Assembly (NCBI RefSeq): GCF_021107415.1
Contig: NZ_JAIOSW010000223.1
Coordinates: 1-24,835, forward strand
Length of the DNA: 24,835 nt
Source: Desulfobacula sp.
GTDB taxonomy: Bacteria > Desulfobacterota > Desulfobacteria > Desulfobacterales > Desulfobacteraceae
Reading direction: 5' to 3'
A program made the position numbers and the translations under genes. Below, in pieces: positions 1-7,677 of the stretch. The first letter of the stretch is position 1. Each line of letters opens with the position of its first letter. Under the pieces are notes generated by a model, which did no database searches, was not told the origin of the DNA, and saw nothing but the letters and a program-made list of their open reading frames with translations.

Positions 1-191
1 CCTGACCGACCAGTATAATAATAATCAAAATCTGGCAAAGGGGTCTTCTTATGATATGTATCCCTAAGAGACTCATTTTCCTGCAGGTGTCCATATTTCC
101 CCATAGATCCATGTTTCCCCGCGCATGAAAAAAGGGGTAACAACAGAATTAGAATAATACACACTACAGTAAAAGTCTTTTTGGTAATCAT
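1..191 (-). CDS. Partial lipoprotein gene (5' end only)
   Basis: The reading frame starts at 191 and runs off the left edge after about 63 codons. The N-terminus has two lysines, a hydrophobic stretch and a lipobox (LFSC, followed by AGK), so a membrane-anchored lipoprotein is likely, with Cys23 as the acylation site. The visible mature part is polar and Gly/His/Tyr-rich, ending near PLPDFDYYYTG. I do not recognise the family. An in-frame ATG at 200 is an alternative start; a GGGA ribosome-site-like stretch lies just ahead of both. It follows sodN on the same strand after 35 bp and could share its transcript. Confidence 0.55.
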   Translation of the reverse strand, partial: MITKKTFTVVCIILILLLPLFSCAGKHGSMGKYGHLQENESLRDTYHKKTPLPDFDYYYTGRS

Positions 192-226
192 TCTAAACAT
201 CCCTATACTTATTGGTTTACTTTTCT

Positions 227-694
227 CTAATGCTTGTGCTCAGGATAATAGCTTAACAGAGCATCAATCCTTGCCTTTAGGGCCTTTGCATCTTTCACAT
301 CAGCATTTTGTTTGGCTTTCATTGCTGCAATAATCACCGTATGGTGCTTTCTTAAACGCTCAGTATAGTCTTTTTGGCTCGGTTTAACCCGTTGTGTTAA
401 AAAATAATCACTGATTGTAGAAATGATTCTTTGGGCATATCTTTCCTTATTCATCACCCAACGAACCAATTGATTCTGAGATTGCGCATCCAACTTACCG
501 GCCAACTCATTAATCAACCTGACCGACTTTTCTATTGTAGCAACATCTTCAAGCATTGATTGGACTCGTGCATAGTCATCATAAATCCCACATGGAATCT
601 GGCAGTGGGCATATGCTGGTTGAGATAAAACCAGGCCATATCCAGCTACAGTAAAAATGATTAATAATATTACATTTATATACTTTTTCATCAT
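227..694 (-). CDS. sodN: Nickel superoxide dismutase with Sec signal peptide
   Basis: Ni-SOD dismutates superoxide to oxygen and hydrogen peroxide. The defining nickel hook is plain: HCQIPCGIYD at residues 30-39 from the chosen start, matching the family pattern H-C-x-x-P-C-G-x-Y, so His30, Cys31 and Cys35 correspond to mature His1, Cys2 and Cys6. The remainder (about 125 residues, helical) fits the four-helix subunit. A hydrophobic signal peptide precedes the hook and ends AYA directly before His, so signal peptidase cleavage would itself create the His1 N-terminus; no sodX-type maturation peptidase gene is visible. I chose the ATG at 694 because of the strong GGGGGA site just upstream; ATG 721, four bases after the GNAT stop, also has a GGAAG site. 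The stop is TAG, with an in-frame TAA five sense codons later. Probably co-transcribed with the GNAT gene. Confidence 0.85.
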   Translation of the reverse strand: MMKKYINVILLIIFTVAGYGLVLSQPAYAHCQIPCGIYDDYARVQSMLEDVATIEKSVRLINELAGKLDAQSQNQLVRWVMNKERYAQRIISTISDYFLTQRVKPSQKDYTERLRKHHTVIIAAMKAKQNADVKDAKALKARIDALLSYYPEHKH

Positions 695-725
695 CGGTTC
701 CCCCTTTGTTTGTTTTGCCATATGA

Positions 726-1322
726 TTATCTTCCAACTTCAGTCTCACCTTTTCGAAGATAAGCCTCACGCTCAATAGAGTAAAATTGAAGCAGACCTTC
801 CCCTTTTGCTACAGAATCATAAAGGTCGACATCTTTTTCATGTTTCATTCCAATTTTTTCCATGACACTGCGGGATGATAGGTTCTCCTTATCAGTCACA
901 GCATGTACACAGAAAATTTCCAATCTGATAAAAATCCAATCCAGGCATGCAATTGAAACTTCAGTGGCCAACCCTTTACCCCACATGGATTTCCCCATAG
1001 CATAAACAAGTTCCGGTCCTGCCCCCTCAATTTGTTCGGGAATAAACCCACAGTACCCTATAAAATTTCCCAATGTTCCCAGTTCAGTATCTCTAATACA
1101 AACAGCCCAAACACCAAATCCAAACTCATCCCAAGGCTTGATAAAGTCTGTAATATATCCTAAAGCAATTTCTCGTTGCCCCTCTGGAGTTGAAACCTCA
1201 TCAGAATATGGCAACCAGTACATAACATCCATATCTGACATTATCGTATCGACCATTGCATCTTGATCGAAACGTGACAAGGGCCTTAATATTAATCGTT
1301 TTGTCTTTAAAGTTGGAATCAT
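726..1322 (-). CDS. GNAT-family N-acetyltransferase (RimJ/RimL-like)
   Basis: About 198 residues. It opens TLKTKRLILRPLSRFD, the usual start of RimJ/RimL-type acetyltransferases, and carries the acetyl-CoA-binding region around YAMGKSMWGKGLATE, followed by NLSSRSVMEKIGMKHE, the typical C-terminal part of the fold. It would transfer an acetyl group from acetyl-CoA to an amine; the substrate cannot be told from sequence. The ATG at 1322 has AGG upstream; an in-frame ATG at 1346 would add eight residues. A perfect 12-bp palindrome (1331-1342) lies between the two starts. Its stop is only a few bases from the sodN start region, suggesting one transcript. Confidence 0.8.
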   Translation of the reverse strand: MIPTLKTKRLILRPLSRFDQDAMVDTIMSDMDVMYWLPYSDEVSTPEGQREIALGYITDFIKPWDEFGFGVWAVCIRDTELGTLGNFIGYCGFIPEQIEGAGPELVYAMGKSMWGKGLATEVSIACLDWIFIRLEIFCVHAVTDKENLSSRSVMEKIGMKHEKDVDLYDSVAKGEGLLQFYSIEREAYLRKGETEVGR

Positions 1323-1499
1323 AAAAACCTGTAAATATTTACACATTTAACGGCGGATATCACCAGAAATAAGCGGAATTATCAACCATGTAATTAGCAG
1401 CGATGTGGTAGGGTAATCAATGGTGGTCTTTGAAAAACTGCACTGCTTGTTTGCCGGTGAATATCTTTGTTATCTTTTTTTATACGATGATTCTGCTTG

Positions 1500-2141
1500 T
1501 TATAATCTAATCTCGTTAAAGTCTGAAATTGTCTGAACAGCTAAACTTAAATCATTATTAATGTTGAATTCATGTTGAAATGCAATGACATCACAACCAG
1601 CCCGGTTGGCAGCTACTATACCTGCGTTAGAGTCTTCAAAAATCAATACTTCTGAGTTAGATAAAGAAAAATGCTTCAATGCTAAAATAAATGCTTCAGG
1701 ATCTGGTTTGTGTTTCTTTACGTGTTCTCTGGTGATTACAAGATTAAAAAAATTGGATAGTTCAAGTTGGGAGAGAATTTGATTTACCATCCAAGTCGCT
1801 CCTGAACTTACAACAGCGGTTTTTTTATTTCTGGCTTTTAATTTGATTAGCAAATTTTTTGCACTGAGATTTAAACTGAGATTATCACTTAATAATTTTT
1901 GATAAATCTTCTGAAACTCAGAATTAAATTCATTTAAGCCTGGTGCAATTTGGGCAGCTTTAAAAAAATGATTAGTAACAATGGTCCAGCTTTCTCCCAT
2001 TACAGCTTTATAAGTGTTAATATCAGCATCAGCTTGCCCACCAAATTTCATACAAGTTTTTGACAAGGCCATAGCTTTAAATTTTTCAGAATTAACTAAT
2101 GTTCCATCCATATCAAAAAGGTAAGCAGAATAAGTTTTCAT
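1500..2141 (-). CDS. HAD-superfamily hydrolase, beta-phosphoglucomutase-like
   Basis: 213 residues with all four HAD motifs: FDMDGTLVNSE near the N-terminus (nucleophile and acid/base aspartates), VVSSGAT (motif II), KKHKPDPEAF (motif III lysine) and IFEDSNAGIVAANRAG (motif IV acidic pair). The helical cap between motifs I and II places it with the phosphoglucomutase/phosphatase group (subfamily I). The substrate, probably a small phosphorylated sugar or similar, cannot be assigned. ATG 2141 is chosen; the TTG at 2165 would add eight unneeded residues. A GGTTGC/GCAACC hairpin lies 33-56 bp upstream. The 153 bp between this gene and the GNAT gene hold no gene that I can support. Confidence 0.8.
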   Translation of the reverse strand: MKTYSAYLFDMDGTLVNSEKFKAMALSKTCMKFGGQADADINTYKAVMGESWTIVTNHFFKAAQIAPGLNEFNSEFQKIYQKLLSDNLSLNLSAKNLLIKLKARNKKTAVVSSGATWMVNQILSQLELSNFFNLVITREHVKKHKPDPEAFILALKHFSLSNSEVLIFEDSNAGIVAANRAGCDVIAFQHEFNINNDLSLAVQTISDFNEIRL

Positions 2142-2173
2142 GTCAGCATCTTGATTAGAACGCAAAAATCACT

Positions 2174-2197
2174 GGTTGCAGTGGTTTCCCAGCAACC
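2174..2197 (-). terminator. Hairpin between higBA and the HAD gene
   Basis: GGTTGC at 2174-2179 pairs with GCAACC at 2192-2197, with an inner TGG/CCA helix. Read on the minus strand it is followed, after five bases, by five T residues. It lies downstream of higA and upstream of the HAD start, so a rho-independent terminator of higBA or a 5' leader structure is possible. The T-run is not directly attached to the stem, which weakens the call. Confidence 0.35.
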
Positions 2198-2295
2198 TTG
2201 TTTATGTTTATAATTATGTTAAACCAAAACTTTTTAAAGCGGCTCATTCCCCTGCAATCTAATGAATCGCCATGTTCGGTTACGCTGTCACTGAA

Positions 2296-2622
2296 TCATA
2301 CACTTGTATGGTTGGGTATTTCAGTTTGAGGAAAATAGACTTTAACTTCTTTTTCAATCTTTTTTCCTATCTTGTTTCGAGCAATTTTCATATTGTATCG
2401 TACTTGCAGGTTAAGCCAAAATTCTGGCTCTATTCCAAAATATTTACCAAGCCTCAATGCAGTATCAGCAGTAATTTCTCTTTTACCATGCACAACTTGG
2501 CTAACACGATTTGCAGGTACGCAGATATCTTTTGATAATTGATTTTGAGTGATATTCATTGGCTTAAGAAATTCTTCTAAAAGAATATCACCCGGTGTGA
2601 TTGGAGATAATATTTTTGTCAT
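2296..2622 (-). CDS. higA: HigA-type antitoxin (XRE/HTH)
   Basis: 108 residues. It begins with SPITPGDILLEEFLKPM and continues through a helix-turn-helix (residues about 25-60: NQLSKDI..PANRVSQVVHGKREIT) to ALRLGKYFGIEPEFWLNLQ, the hallmark of the HigA/VapI antitoxin group. It would bind and neutralise HigB and, through the HTH, repress the shared promoter. ATG 2622 is used because AAGGGGTG, inside the end of higB, provides its ribosome site; the spacing from the higB stop is four bases. The gene order toxin-then-antitoxin is the usual HigBA order. The C-terminal tail beyond residue 85 is lysine-rich. Confidence 0.9.
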   Translation of the reverse strand: MTKILSPITPGDILLEEFLKPMNITQNQLSKDICVPANRVSQVVHGKREITADTALRLGKYFGIEPEFWLNLQVRYNMKIARNKIGKKIEKEVKVYFPQTEIPNHTSV

Positions 2623-2626
2623 AATT

Positions 2627-2911
2627 TCACCCCTTATGGTAATCAACAATTTCTACCGCATTAACACTTTCTTCTTTCCAGATAAAACAAATGCGCCACT
2701 GATTATTGATTCTGATGCTATGTTGACCTTTTCTATTTCCTTTTAATTGTTCAAGCCTGTTTCCTGGCGGAACTCGTAAACTGTTTAATGATACAGCAGC
2801 ATTTAACATCTCAAGTTTTATTCGTGCTGTCCTAGAAATACTTCTAAATTTTTTTACATCTAAATCATTAAAAAGCTTTTCTGTATCTTTGCATTTAAAA
2901 GCCTGTATCAT
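2627..2911 (-). CDS. higB: HigB-type toxin (RelE/ParE-like mRNA interferase)
   Basis: 94 residues with the HigB signature: KLFNDLDVKKF near the N-terminus, LEMLNAAVSLNSLRVPPGNRLEQLKGNRKGQHSIRIN split over residues about 38-75, then QWRICFIW and VEIVDYHKG at the end. The family cleaves mRNA on the ribosome under stress. I prefer ATG 2911 to the longer TTG at 2929, because 94 residues matches the family and an excellent promoter overlaps the upstream extension. With that promoter the transcript would start at or within a base or two of the ATG, so the message may be leaderless; no ribosome site is visible. Confidence 0.9.
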   Translation of the reverse strand: MIQAFKCKDTEKLFNDLDVKKFRSISRTARIKLEMLNAAVSLNSLRVPPGNRLEQLKGNRKGQHSIRINNQWRICFIWKEESVNAVEIVDYHKG

Positions 2912-2946
2912 ATTTCTATAATATGACAAGTTACGTCAATCGTCAA
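2909..2946 (-). promoter_or_regulatory. higBA promoter with overlapping palindromic operator
   Basis: On the minus strand TTGACG (2941-2946) and TATTAT (2918-2923) are separated by exactly 17 bp, a near-consensus sigma-70 promoter. CATATT-TCTAT-AATATG at 2909-2925 is a perfect 6+6 inverted repeat covering the -10 box and the start codon, and TGAC/GTCA repeats sit in the spacer. This is the expected place for HigA autorepression. The binding itself is inferred. Confidence 0.6.
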
Positions 2947-3077
2947 GTTCTTCTGGTTAAATTAATTGTTTTAAGAAATAATCTCACTAAAAGTGATGCC
3001 TATAAACTGGAATACTGAATTAAAAGATTACCTGTAGGTAAGAAAATAACAGCTTCGAAAAATAAGGATGCTAAACA

Positions 3078-3287
3078 ATGACAGCTTTTAAAATTCCATA
3101 GGATCCATTATCACCAGAAGGTCTCAGTGGAGTAACTGAAGATTTTGTAACCAGAGGTGACATTGCTAATAATCATGTTAAAACTGGCACTTTCCCACCT
3201 TGGTCAAAGTCTTGTAAAGGATTTGCTTACTGCGCTGCTGGTTGTACATCAGGTGTGATAACTTCGACATCAGTCCATCCTTTATGA
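3078..3287 (+). other. Possible small frame with internal amber codon
   Basis: A plus-strand frame starts at ATG 3078 behind an AAGGA site. It reads MTAFKIP, then TAG (3099-3101), then 61 further sense codons (DPLSPEGLSGVTEDF and so on) to TGA at 3285-3287. If UAG were decoded as pyrrolysine the product would be 69 residues. I do not recognise the sequence. Its last 20 codons overlap the neighbouring minus-strand gene in antisense, so it may equally be a decayed gene or chance. The remaining bases between 2947 and 3077 show nothing supportable. Confidence 0.2.
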
Positions 3288-3574
3288 TCTTTATCTCCGG
3301 CTTCACCTTTGTTTGTCATAGGATTCAAGACAGTAGTTGAGGTAACTTCACCCTGACTAGGACTTTGCATAATTTGAGGTTCAGCTGCCTGAGTTTGCTG
3401 CACTGCTGGCTGCTTCTGGATAGTTTGTTTGTTCTGCAAGTTCATATAACTTTCATCCTGTGCCATAGCTGAATATGATGGTAAAATAAACAGCAAGGAA
3501 GCTAAAAATAATACTATATAGGTAAAAAAACCTATCTTATTATTCTCTGCTTTATGGTTATGACTTTTTTTCAT
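3227..3574 (-). CDS. Small exported protein of unknown function
   Basis: 115 residues. The N-terminus has a lysine/histidine-rich start, a strong hydrophobic core (about residues 15-35) and a likely signal peptidase site after SAMAQ. The mature part is Gln/Pro/Thr-rich and low in complexity, with no recognisable domain, and probably disordered. ATG 3574 follows a strong AAGGGGGAT site; in-frame upstream ATGs lack one. It stands alone, with about 220 bp to the next upstream gene. Confidence 0.6.
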   Translation of the reverse strand: MKKSHNHKAENNKIGFFTYIVLFLASLLFILPSYSAMAQDESYMNLQNKQTIQKQPAVQQTQAAEPQIMQSPSQGEVTSTTVLNPMTNKGEAGDKDHKGWTDVEVITPDVQPAAQ

Positions 3575-3632
3575 AATATCCCCCTTCATTCTTTTGATCA
3601 CACATTCATTCTTACAATTTAATTATCTTGTT

Positions 3633-3769
3633 GTCAAACAACGCTTGAGCTAAGGGGCCGGACAGATAAACAATCCCTACCTCGAAGCTATATATTTTTA
3701 GTTTAAATATCCTTGTTTAAAAACGCCGCCGTTTGCCCGGTCCCGCTTAATTTGCAACTAATTGTTGAC
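3633..3769 (-). repeat. Imperfect inverted repeat, attC-like
   Basis: Two arms (3633-3664 and 3734-3769) pair imperfectly over about 32-36 bases, sharing GTCAA, CAA, TTG, TAAG, GG and CCGG-CA blocks with scattered unpaired bases. Read on the minus strand the right end is CCTTAGCTCAAGCGTTG, which looks like the L'-R' end of integron attC sites, and 137 bp falls in their known size range. The GTTRRRY core is not matched exactly (GTTGTTT) and no integrase is in the window, so the call is weak. Apart from this repeat, 3602-3824 holds no gene. Confidence 0.3.
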
Positions 3770-3824
3770 TTTTAGCCTAAAGGTAGCGAGTTGTTAGAAT
3801 TCGCCCTTCAATATTAGTATATCC

Positions 3825-4310
3825 CTATAACTCCGTGAGTGAATTTATTTGGAGCCCATACTTTTTATTGACTTGTTTTGTAAAAGATTTAATTTCTTGC
3901 TTGTCTTCACTATTTTCAAAAACAATTTTCCTTTTATCATTATTAGTCTCGACACTAAAATAATATCTTTTCTGAAAGAAACGTATAAAAAACCAACAAC
4001 CTAATAGTATTAACGGAGCGGCCATACAAAATATTTTAAAAGAATATACTGAATCATAGGATTCTCCACTTGTTACAATAGTATAAAGTGGCCATAAACC
4101 AAGACCAAAACCAATTCCCCAAAGCACAAGACACACAAACAGGTGTCCTATTGGACGTTCTATAGGATTCCCATACAGTAGTGAAATCCTTATTATTTGA
4201 TTAATCGGGATTTTGATCTTTTCAATTTTTCCGTCATACTCTGAAATACATTCATCAGATATTCCAACTGTTGAGTATTTGATTTGGTTATTTGGGTCTT
4301 CTTTAGTCAT
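3825..4310 (-). CDS. Small membrane protein, two transmembrane helices
   Basis: 161 residues. A polar N-terminal part of about 55 residues is followed by two hydrophobic helices (about 57-80 and 92-110) and a charged C-terminus rich in Lys, Glu and Asn. I recognise no family. The start overlaps the stop of the transposase remnant by eight bases, and only a weak GGAC precedes it, so its native 5' end and promoter may have been replaced when the insertion element decayed. The stop is TAG; reading through would meet a second in-frame TAG after 16 codons. Confidence 0.55.
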   Translation of the reverse strand: MTKEDPNNQIKYSTVGISDECISEYDGKIEKIKIPINQIIRISLLYGNPIERPIGHLFVCLVLWGIGFGLGLWPLYTIVTSGESYDSVYSFKIFCMAAPLILLGCWFFIRFFQKRYYFSVETNNDKRKIVFENSEDKQEIKSFTKQVNKKYGLQINSLTEL

Positions 4311-4677
4311 GTGTCCGCTTGGCTGTTGTTGTGTTCTTACGCATTATCCCATCTTGAAATTTATTCAGGCTGAGAAAGCTTCTGTTTAACTCTCCGTGAT
4401 ATCCTTTGTCAGCATAGACTTTCTTTATTCGATTTGAAGTCCTTAAAGAAAATATAGTGCAATATTGAAAATACTTGGTATCATGTACTGATGCAGGGCT
4501 TAATTCTGTTTTAAGAATAAAACCGTTTATATCAACTGAGGCATGTTCTTTTAGACCGTAGTAAGCTTTGTTATTTTTAATTGCCCAATCAGATTCCTGT
4601 ATTTGACATCTTTTGGAGCTGATATTTTTAAAATTGAGTTGAGGGATTACAGGTGTTCTATACTCAAATTCAGACAT
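4303..4677 (-). pseudogene. IS5-family transposase fragment
   Basis: 124 codons matching only the middle of an IS5/ISL2-like DDE transposase: DWAIKNNKAYYGLKEHASVDINGF, then SPASVHDTKYF with a catalytic aspartate region, then VYADKGYHGELNR with the next aspartate, then FQDGIMRKNTTTAK. The N-terminal DNA-binding part and the C-terminal part with the last acidic residue are absent. No terminal inverted repeats were found. It is a dead remnant whose 3' edge fuses to the start of the membrane protein gene. Confidence 0.75.
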
Positions 4678-4689
4678 ATTTCAATTTTC

Positions 4690-4914
4690 CCAGTCTATTT
4701 TAGCAATAATTATGCTTCACACCCAACGTCTATTTTTTTCCAAATAGCTTCGTACCCGGCATCAGGAGGAACACAATATGTTACAAAACCGGACAATTCA
4801 TTTGTTCCTAACAATATTATTGACAATTACTGGTATTATAGTAAAATGTTATTAATTGAACCTCATAATGATTATTCATTGATCACTTTATCATTCAAAG
4901 TTGAGATTGACTAA
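4690..4914 (+). pseudogene. 3' remnant of an unrecognised gene
   Basis: A plus-strand frame ending at 4914 looks protein-like from about 4720 on (ASYPASGGTQYVTKPDNSF, then WYYSKMLLIEPHNDYSLITLSFKVEID), while its upstream part is antisense to the transposase remnant. The likeliest reading is the 3' end of a gene cut by the insertion element. I cannot name the family. The following 130 bp up to the TRAP gene contain an ACACAT/ATGTGT inverted repeat (4989-5007) and otherwise nothing supportable. Confidence 0.3.
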
Positions 4915-5045
4915 ATTTCTATTTCCCCTGGCACTTATTCCTGTTCAACATGCACGACAGTTGCTCTGCTAGTTTTTTGTTTGGACTAACACATTAAAAT
5001 GATGTGTTTTATTGAAAAATAAAAAAAATAGACCAAGGCATCAAT

Positions 5046-7094
5046 ATGGCACAGCATAAAACAAAACGATCAGCCAAAGAAATTTTCAAAAAAAAAGTGG
5101 GTCAAATCAGGACTCTGGAAAAGTTTGACTATTTGTTAGTTTCTGCTATCGCTATATCATGGGCTCTTTTTCAGCTTTCTCTTGCTGGATTTTTCATCCT
5201 GAACTCTACCTATGAGAGGGCAATCCATCTTGCGTTTGCATTCTCACTGCTCTTTCTCACCTTTCCCTGCATTAAAAGACCTATGAAAAAATTATCATAT
5301 TTATCCGTCACCACCCATATCCCGATCATGGACTATATTATAGCTATTTTAGCCTCTCTTTCGGCACTCTATCTTGCCTTTGATTATGAGGGGATTGGTA
5401 TACGGCTGGGGACACCTCTTTTAAGGGATTTGATTATCGGAGTTTTGCTCGTAATACTGCTCCTTGAAGCTGCCCGAAGGGTCATTGGACCTGCCCTGTC
5501 AATCATTGCCATTGTTTTTACAACTTATGCTTTTTTAGGACCATATATGCCTGACTTTATGGCATTTAAAGGGGTTTCGCTGACAAGGTACCTTTGCAAT
5601 ATAACCCTTTCCACTGAAGGGATTTACGGAATACCCCTGGGAGTTTCTTCATCCATTGTATATCTTTTTGTTCTTTTGGGTGCTTTGTTAGACAAGGCAG
5701 GTGCAGGACAATTTTTTACAAATTTAGCTCTCTCTTTTCTCGGCCGATACAAGGGGGGAGCTGCCAAGGCCGCTGTTGCTGCCAGCGGTGCCACCGGACT
5801 TATTTCAGGGTCAAGTATTGCCAATATTGTTACCACAGGACCATTTACCATACCTTTGATGAAAAAAATCGGCTATCCTGCGAAAAAGGCAGCTGCAATT
5901 GAGGTCGCTTCAAGCACGGATGGCCAGATCATGCCACCGATTATGGGGGCTGCGGCGTTTATAATAGCAGAATATGTTAATGTGCCGTATCTGGAGGTTG
6001 TTAAGGCTGCAGCAATACCTGCGTTTGTTTCATATTTCGGATTATTCTGTATTACCCATCTTGAAGCTTCCAAGCTTGGGATAAAGGGTCTTGCTCCCAG
6101 GGATATTCCCAATTTCCTGAAAACCTTAAAAAATGGACTGCATTATCTTATCCCTATTGGAGTCCTTCTCTACGAGCTGATTTACAAAAGACACACGCCA
6201 ATGCTTGCAGCTTATAAAGCTATTAATTTAATTTTTCTTGTCATTTTTTACCAGGAAATCATACGGTCTTTCAAAGAAAAGACAAGTATCATTGGGGCCA
6301 TAAAAAGCAGTTTTGAAATAATATTCAAAGGCCTGGCCCAGGGTTCAAAAAATATGATATCAGTAGCGCTTGCCTGCGCAGCCGCCGGAATAATCGTGGG
6401 TGTTGTAAACATGGGAATCGGTGGGATGATTGCAGATGTCGTTGAGTATCTTTCCCGGGGAAATCTTTTTCTATTGCTTTTAATAACAGCCATGGCAAGT
6501 CTGTTAATCGGAATGGGGCTGCCGACGACGGCTACCTATATTGTAATGGCGTCTTTAACCGCACCCATTATAGTAAACGTCGGGGGGAGCTACGGTTATG
6601 CCATACCCATAATGGCGGCACACCTTTTCTGTTTTTATTTTGGTATTCTTGCTGATGATACACCCCCTGTCGGACTGGCCGCATATGCTGCATCCGCCAT
6701 CGCAGGATCAGAACCTATCCCCACAGGTATTCAAGGATTTTTATATGATATCAGAACTTCGGTAATTGCATTCATGTTTGTTGTAAATCCGGACCTGATA
6801 CTCCATAATATCAATTCATGGCCCCATGCCCTGTTAATATTTTCCATGGCCCTGGTTGGGATGTCCTGTTTTGAATGCTTTGCCCAAAACTTTTTTCTTA
6901 TCAGGATAAAATGGTATGAAATGCCGTTTTTCCTCTTGGCTGCGTTTATTTTGTTTCATCCAGGTGCCATCGCCTCACTATTAAATATTGATCAATCCTA
7001 TAAATATTATCTTTTCCCCTTGGGATTTATTTTTTACGGCACGGCTTTTGTTTCTCAAAAATTGAGGATGAGAGCAAACAACAATTGCCCGTAG
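5046..7094 (+). CDS. TRAP transporter fused permease (DctQM type, TAXI family)
   Basis: 682 residues, inner membrane. An N-terminal DctQ-like region of about four helices (residues 28-165) is fused to a DctM-like large permease (about 170-600). TAXI/DctM hallmarks are GAGQFFTNLALSFLGRYKGG from 219, SGATGLISGSSIANI from 247, MGLPTTATYIVMA around 490-502 and DDTPPVGLAAYAASAIAG at 537-554. Such permeases use the sodium or proton gradient to import small carboxylates or amino acids delivered by a periplasmic TAXI receptor. No receptor gene is present within the window; upstream is a gene remnant. The start has an AAGG site about 8 bases upstream. The stop is TAG with an in-frame TAA six sense codons later. 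Confidence 0.9.
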   Translation: MAQHKTKRSAKEIFKKKVGQIRTLEKFDYLLVSAIAISWALFQLSLAGFFILNSTYERAIHLAFAFSLLFLTFPCIKRPMKKLSYLSVTTHIPIMDYIIAILASLSALYLAFDYEGIGIRLGTPLLRDLIIGVLLVILLLEAARRVIGPALSIIAIVFTTYAFLGPYMPDFMAFKGVSLTRYLCNITLSTEGIYGIPLGVSSSIVYLFVLLGALLDKAGAGQFFTNLALSFLGRYKGGAAKAAVAASGATGLISGSSIANIVTTGPFTIPLMKKIGYPAKKAAAIEVASSTDGQIMPPIMGAAAFIIAEYVNVPYLEVVKAAAIPAFVSYFGLFCITHLEASKLGIKGLAPRDIPNFLKTLKNGLHYLIPIGVLLYELIYKRHTPMLAAYKAINLIFLVIFYQEIIRSFKEKTSIIGAIKSSFEIIFKGLAQGSKNMISVALACAAAGIIVGVVNMGIGGMIADVVEYLSRGNLFLLLLITAMASLLIGMGLPTTATYIVMASLTAPIIVNVGGSYGYAIPIMAAHLFCFYFGILADDTPPVGLAAYAASAIAGSEPIPTGIQGFLYDIRTSVIAFMFVVNPDLILHNINSWPHALLIFSMALVGMSCFECFAQNFFLIRIKWYEMPFFLLAAFILFHPGAIASLLNIDQSYKYYLFPLGFIFYGTAFVSQKLRMRANNNCP

Positions 7095-7191
7095 AAAGGC
7101 TTTTCAACTCCGTAATTTGATTAAAAACGATTAATCTGTTTAACGGGTTAATGAATGTTTGTTTTTAAATGTTTAAATCCATTTTACTCTA

Positions 7192-7677
7192 TTATTCAAG
7201 GTCACGAACTGCCAGAACTCTGTATGCTTTATATTTTGAAATTCTGTCAGTGTATGAGTATCCCCGGTGAAAATTAAAAAGCCGGGCTGAAATGAATTTC
7301 ATTTCAGATGCCCAGACCCATCCACAGGTCAGTTCAATCACAGAGACAATTTTCACTTTCTGACCACAGTCTGTCTCATACCCTTGTGTATTCCGATCAG
7401 AAAGTGTCTTGAGCTCATCAATGGAGGGTAAACGCCAGTTGTCATAGCTGATTGAAAGTGTGTAGGGAAACGTGTATTTAACCCATTTCTGAGCCTGTCT
7501 CCAGTTGATATCACCCTGATTGTCCGTTTTGGCCCACATGACATTTAAAAGCGTATCAGTCACTGTGCCATCAGCATTATCAACAAACCGTTCCTGAGCA
7601 TGGACCAGACCGGATGCCGTAAAAATGAATAATAAAAAAACTAGAAAAAAAATGGATACTGCTGCAAATTTATTCAT
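7192..7677 (-). CDS. Exported DUF1566 (Lcl-like) domain protein
   Basis: 161 residues with an N-terminal signal peptide (hydrophobic core about residues 8-24, likely cut after VHAQ). The mature protein is a single DUF1566 domain: RFVDNADGTVTDTLLNVMWAK at the start, DNWRLPSIDELKTLSD in the middle, WVWASE and a C-terminal YRVLAVRD. The domain is common in extracellular and surface proteins of Gammaproteobacteria and Desulfobacterota; its role is poorly known. An AGGAT site precedes the ATG. It converges with the TRAP gene and is divergent from hisJ, with about 200 bp of AT-rich DNA between the two starts. Confidence 0.75.
   Translation of the reverse strand: MNKFAAVSIFFLVFLLFIFTASGLVHAQERFVDNADGTVTDTLLNVMWAKTDNQGDINWRQAQKWVKYTFPYTLSISYDNWRLPSIDELKTLSDRNTQGYETDCGQKVKIVSVIELTCGWVWASEMKFISARLFNFHRGYSYTDRISKYKAYRVLAVRDLE

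Noticed and set aside
227..229. TAG of sodN as an internal pyrrolysine codon
   Set aside because: The protein is complete at this point and readthrough would add only five residues before TAA.
1331..1342. Perfect 12-bp palindrome GTAAATATTTAC as an operator
   Set aside because: It is AT-rich, single, and has no visible promoter elements tied to it; mentioned only with the GNAT gene.
2912..2929. TTG start at 2929 for higB
   Set aside because: The added residues lie inside the predicted promoter, and ATG 2911 gives the normal HigB length.
4778..4855. 25-codon hydrophobic frame behind a perfect AGGAGG
   Set aside because: The AGGAGG encodes Ser-Gly-Gly-Thr of the overlapping, more protein-like frame ending at 4914, so the ribosome site is probably coincidental.
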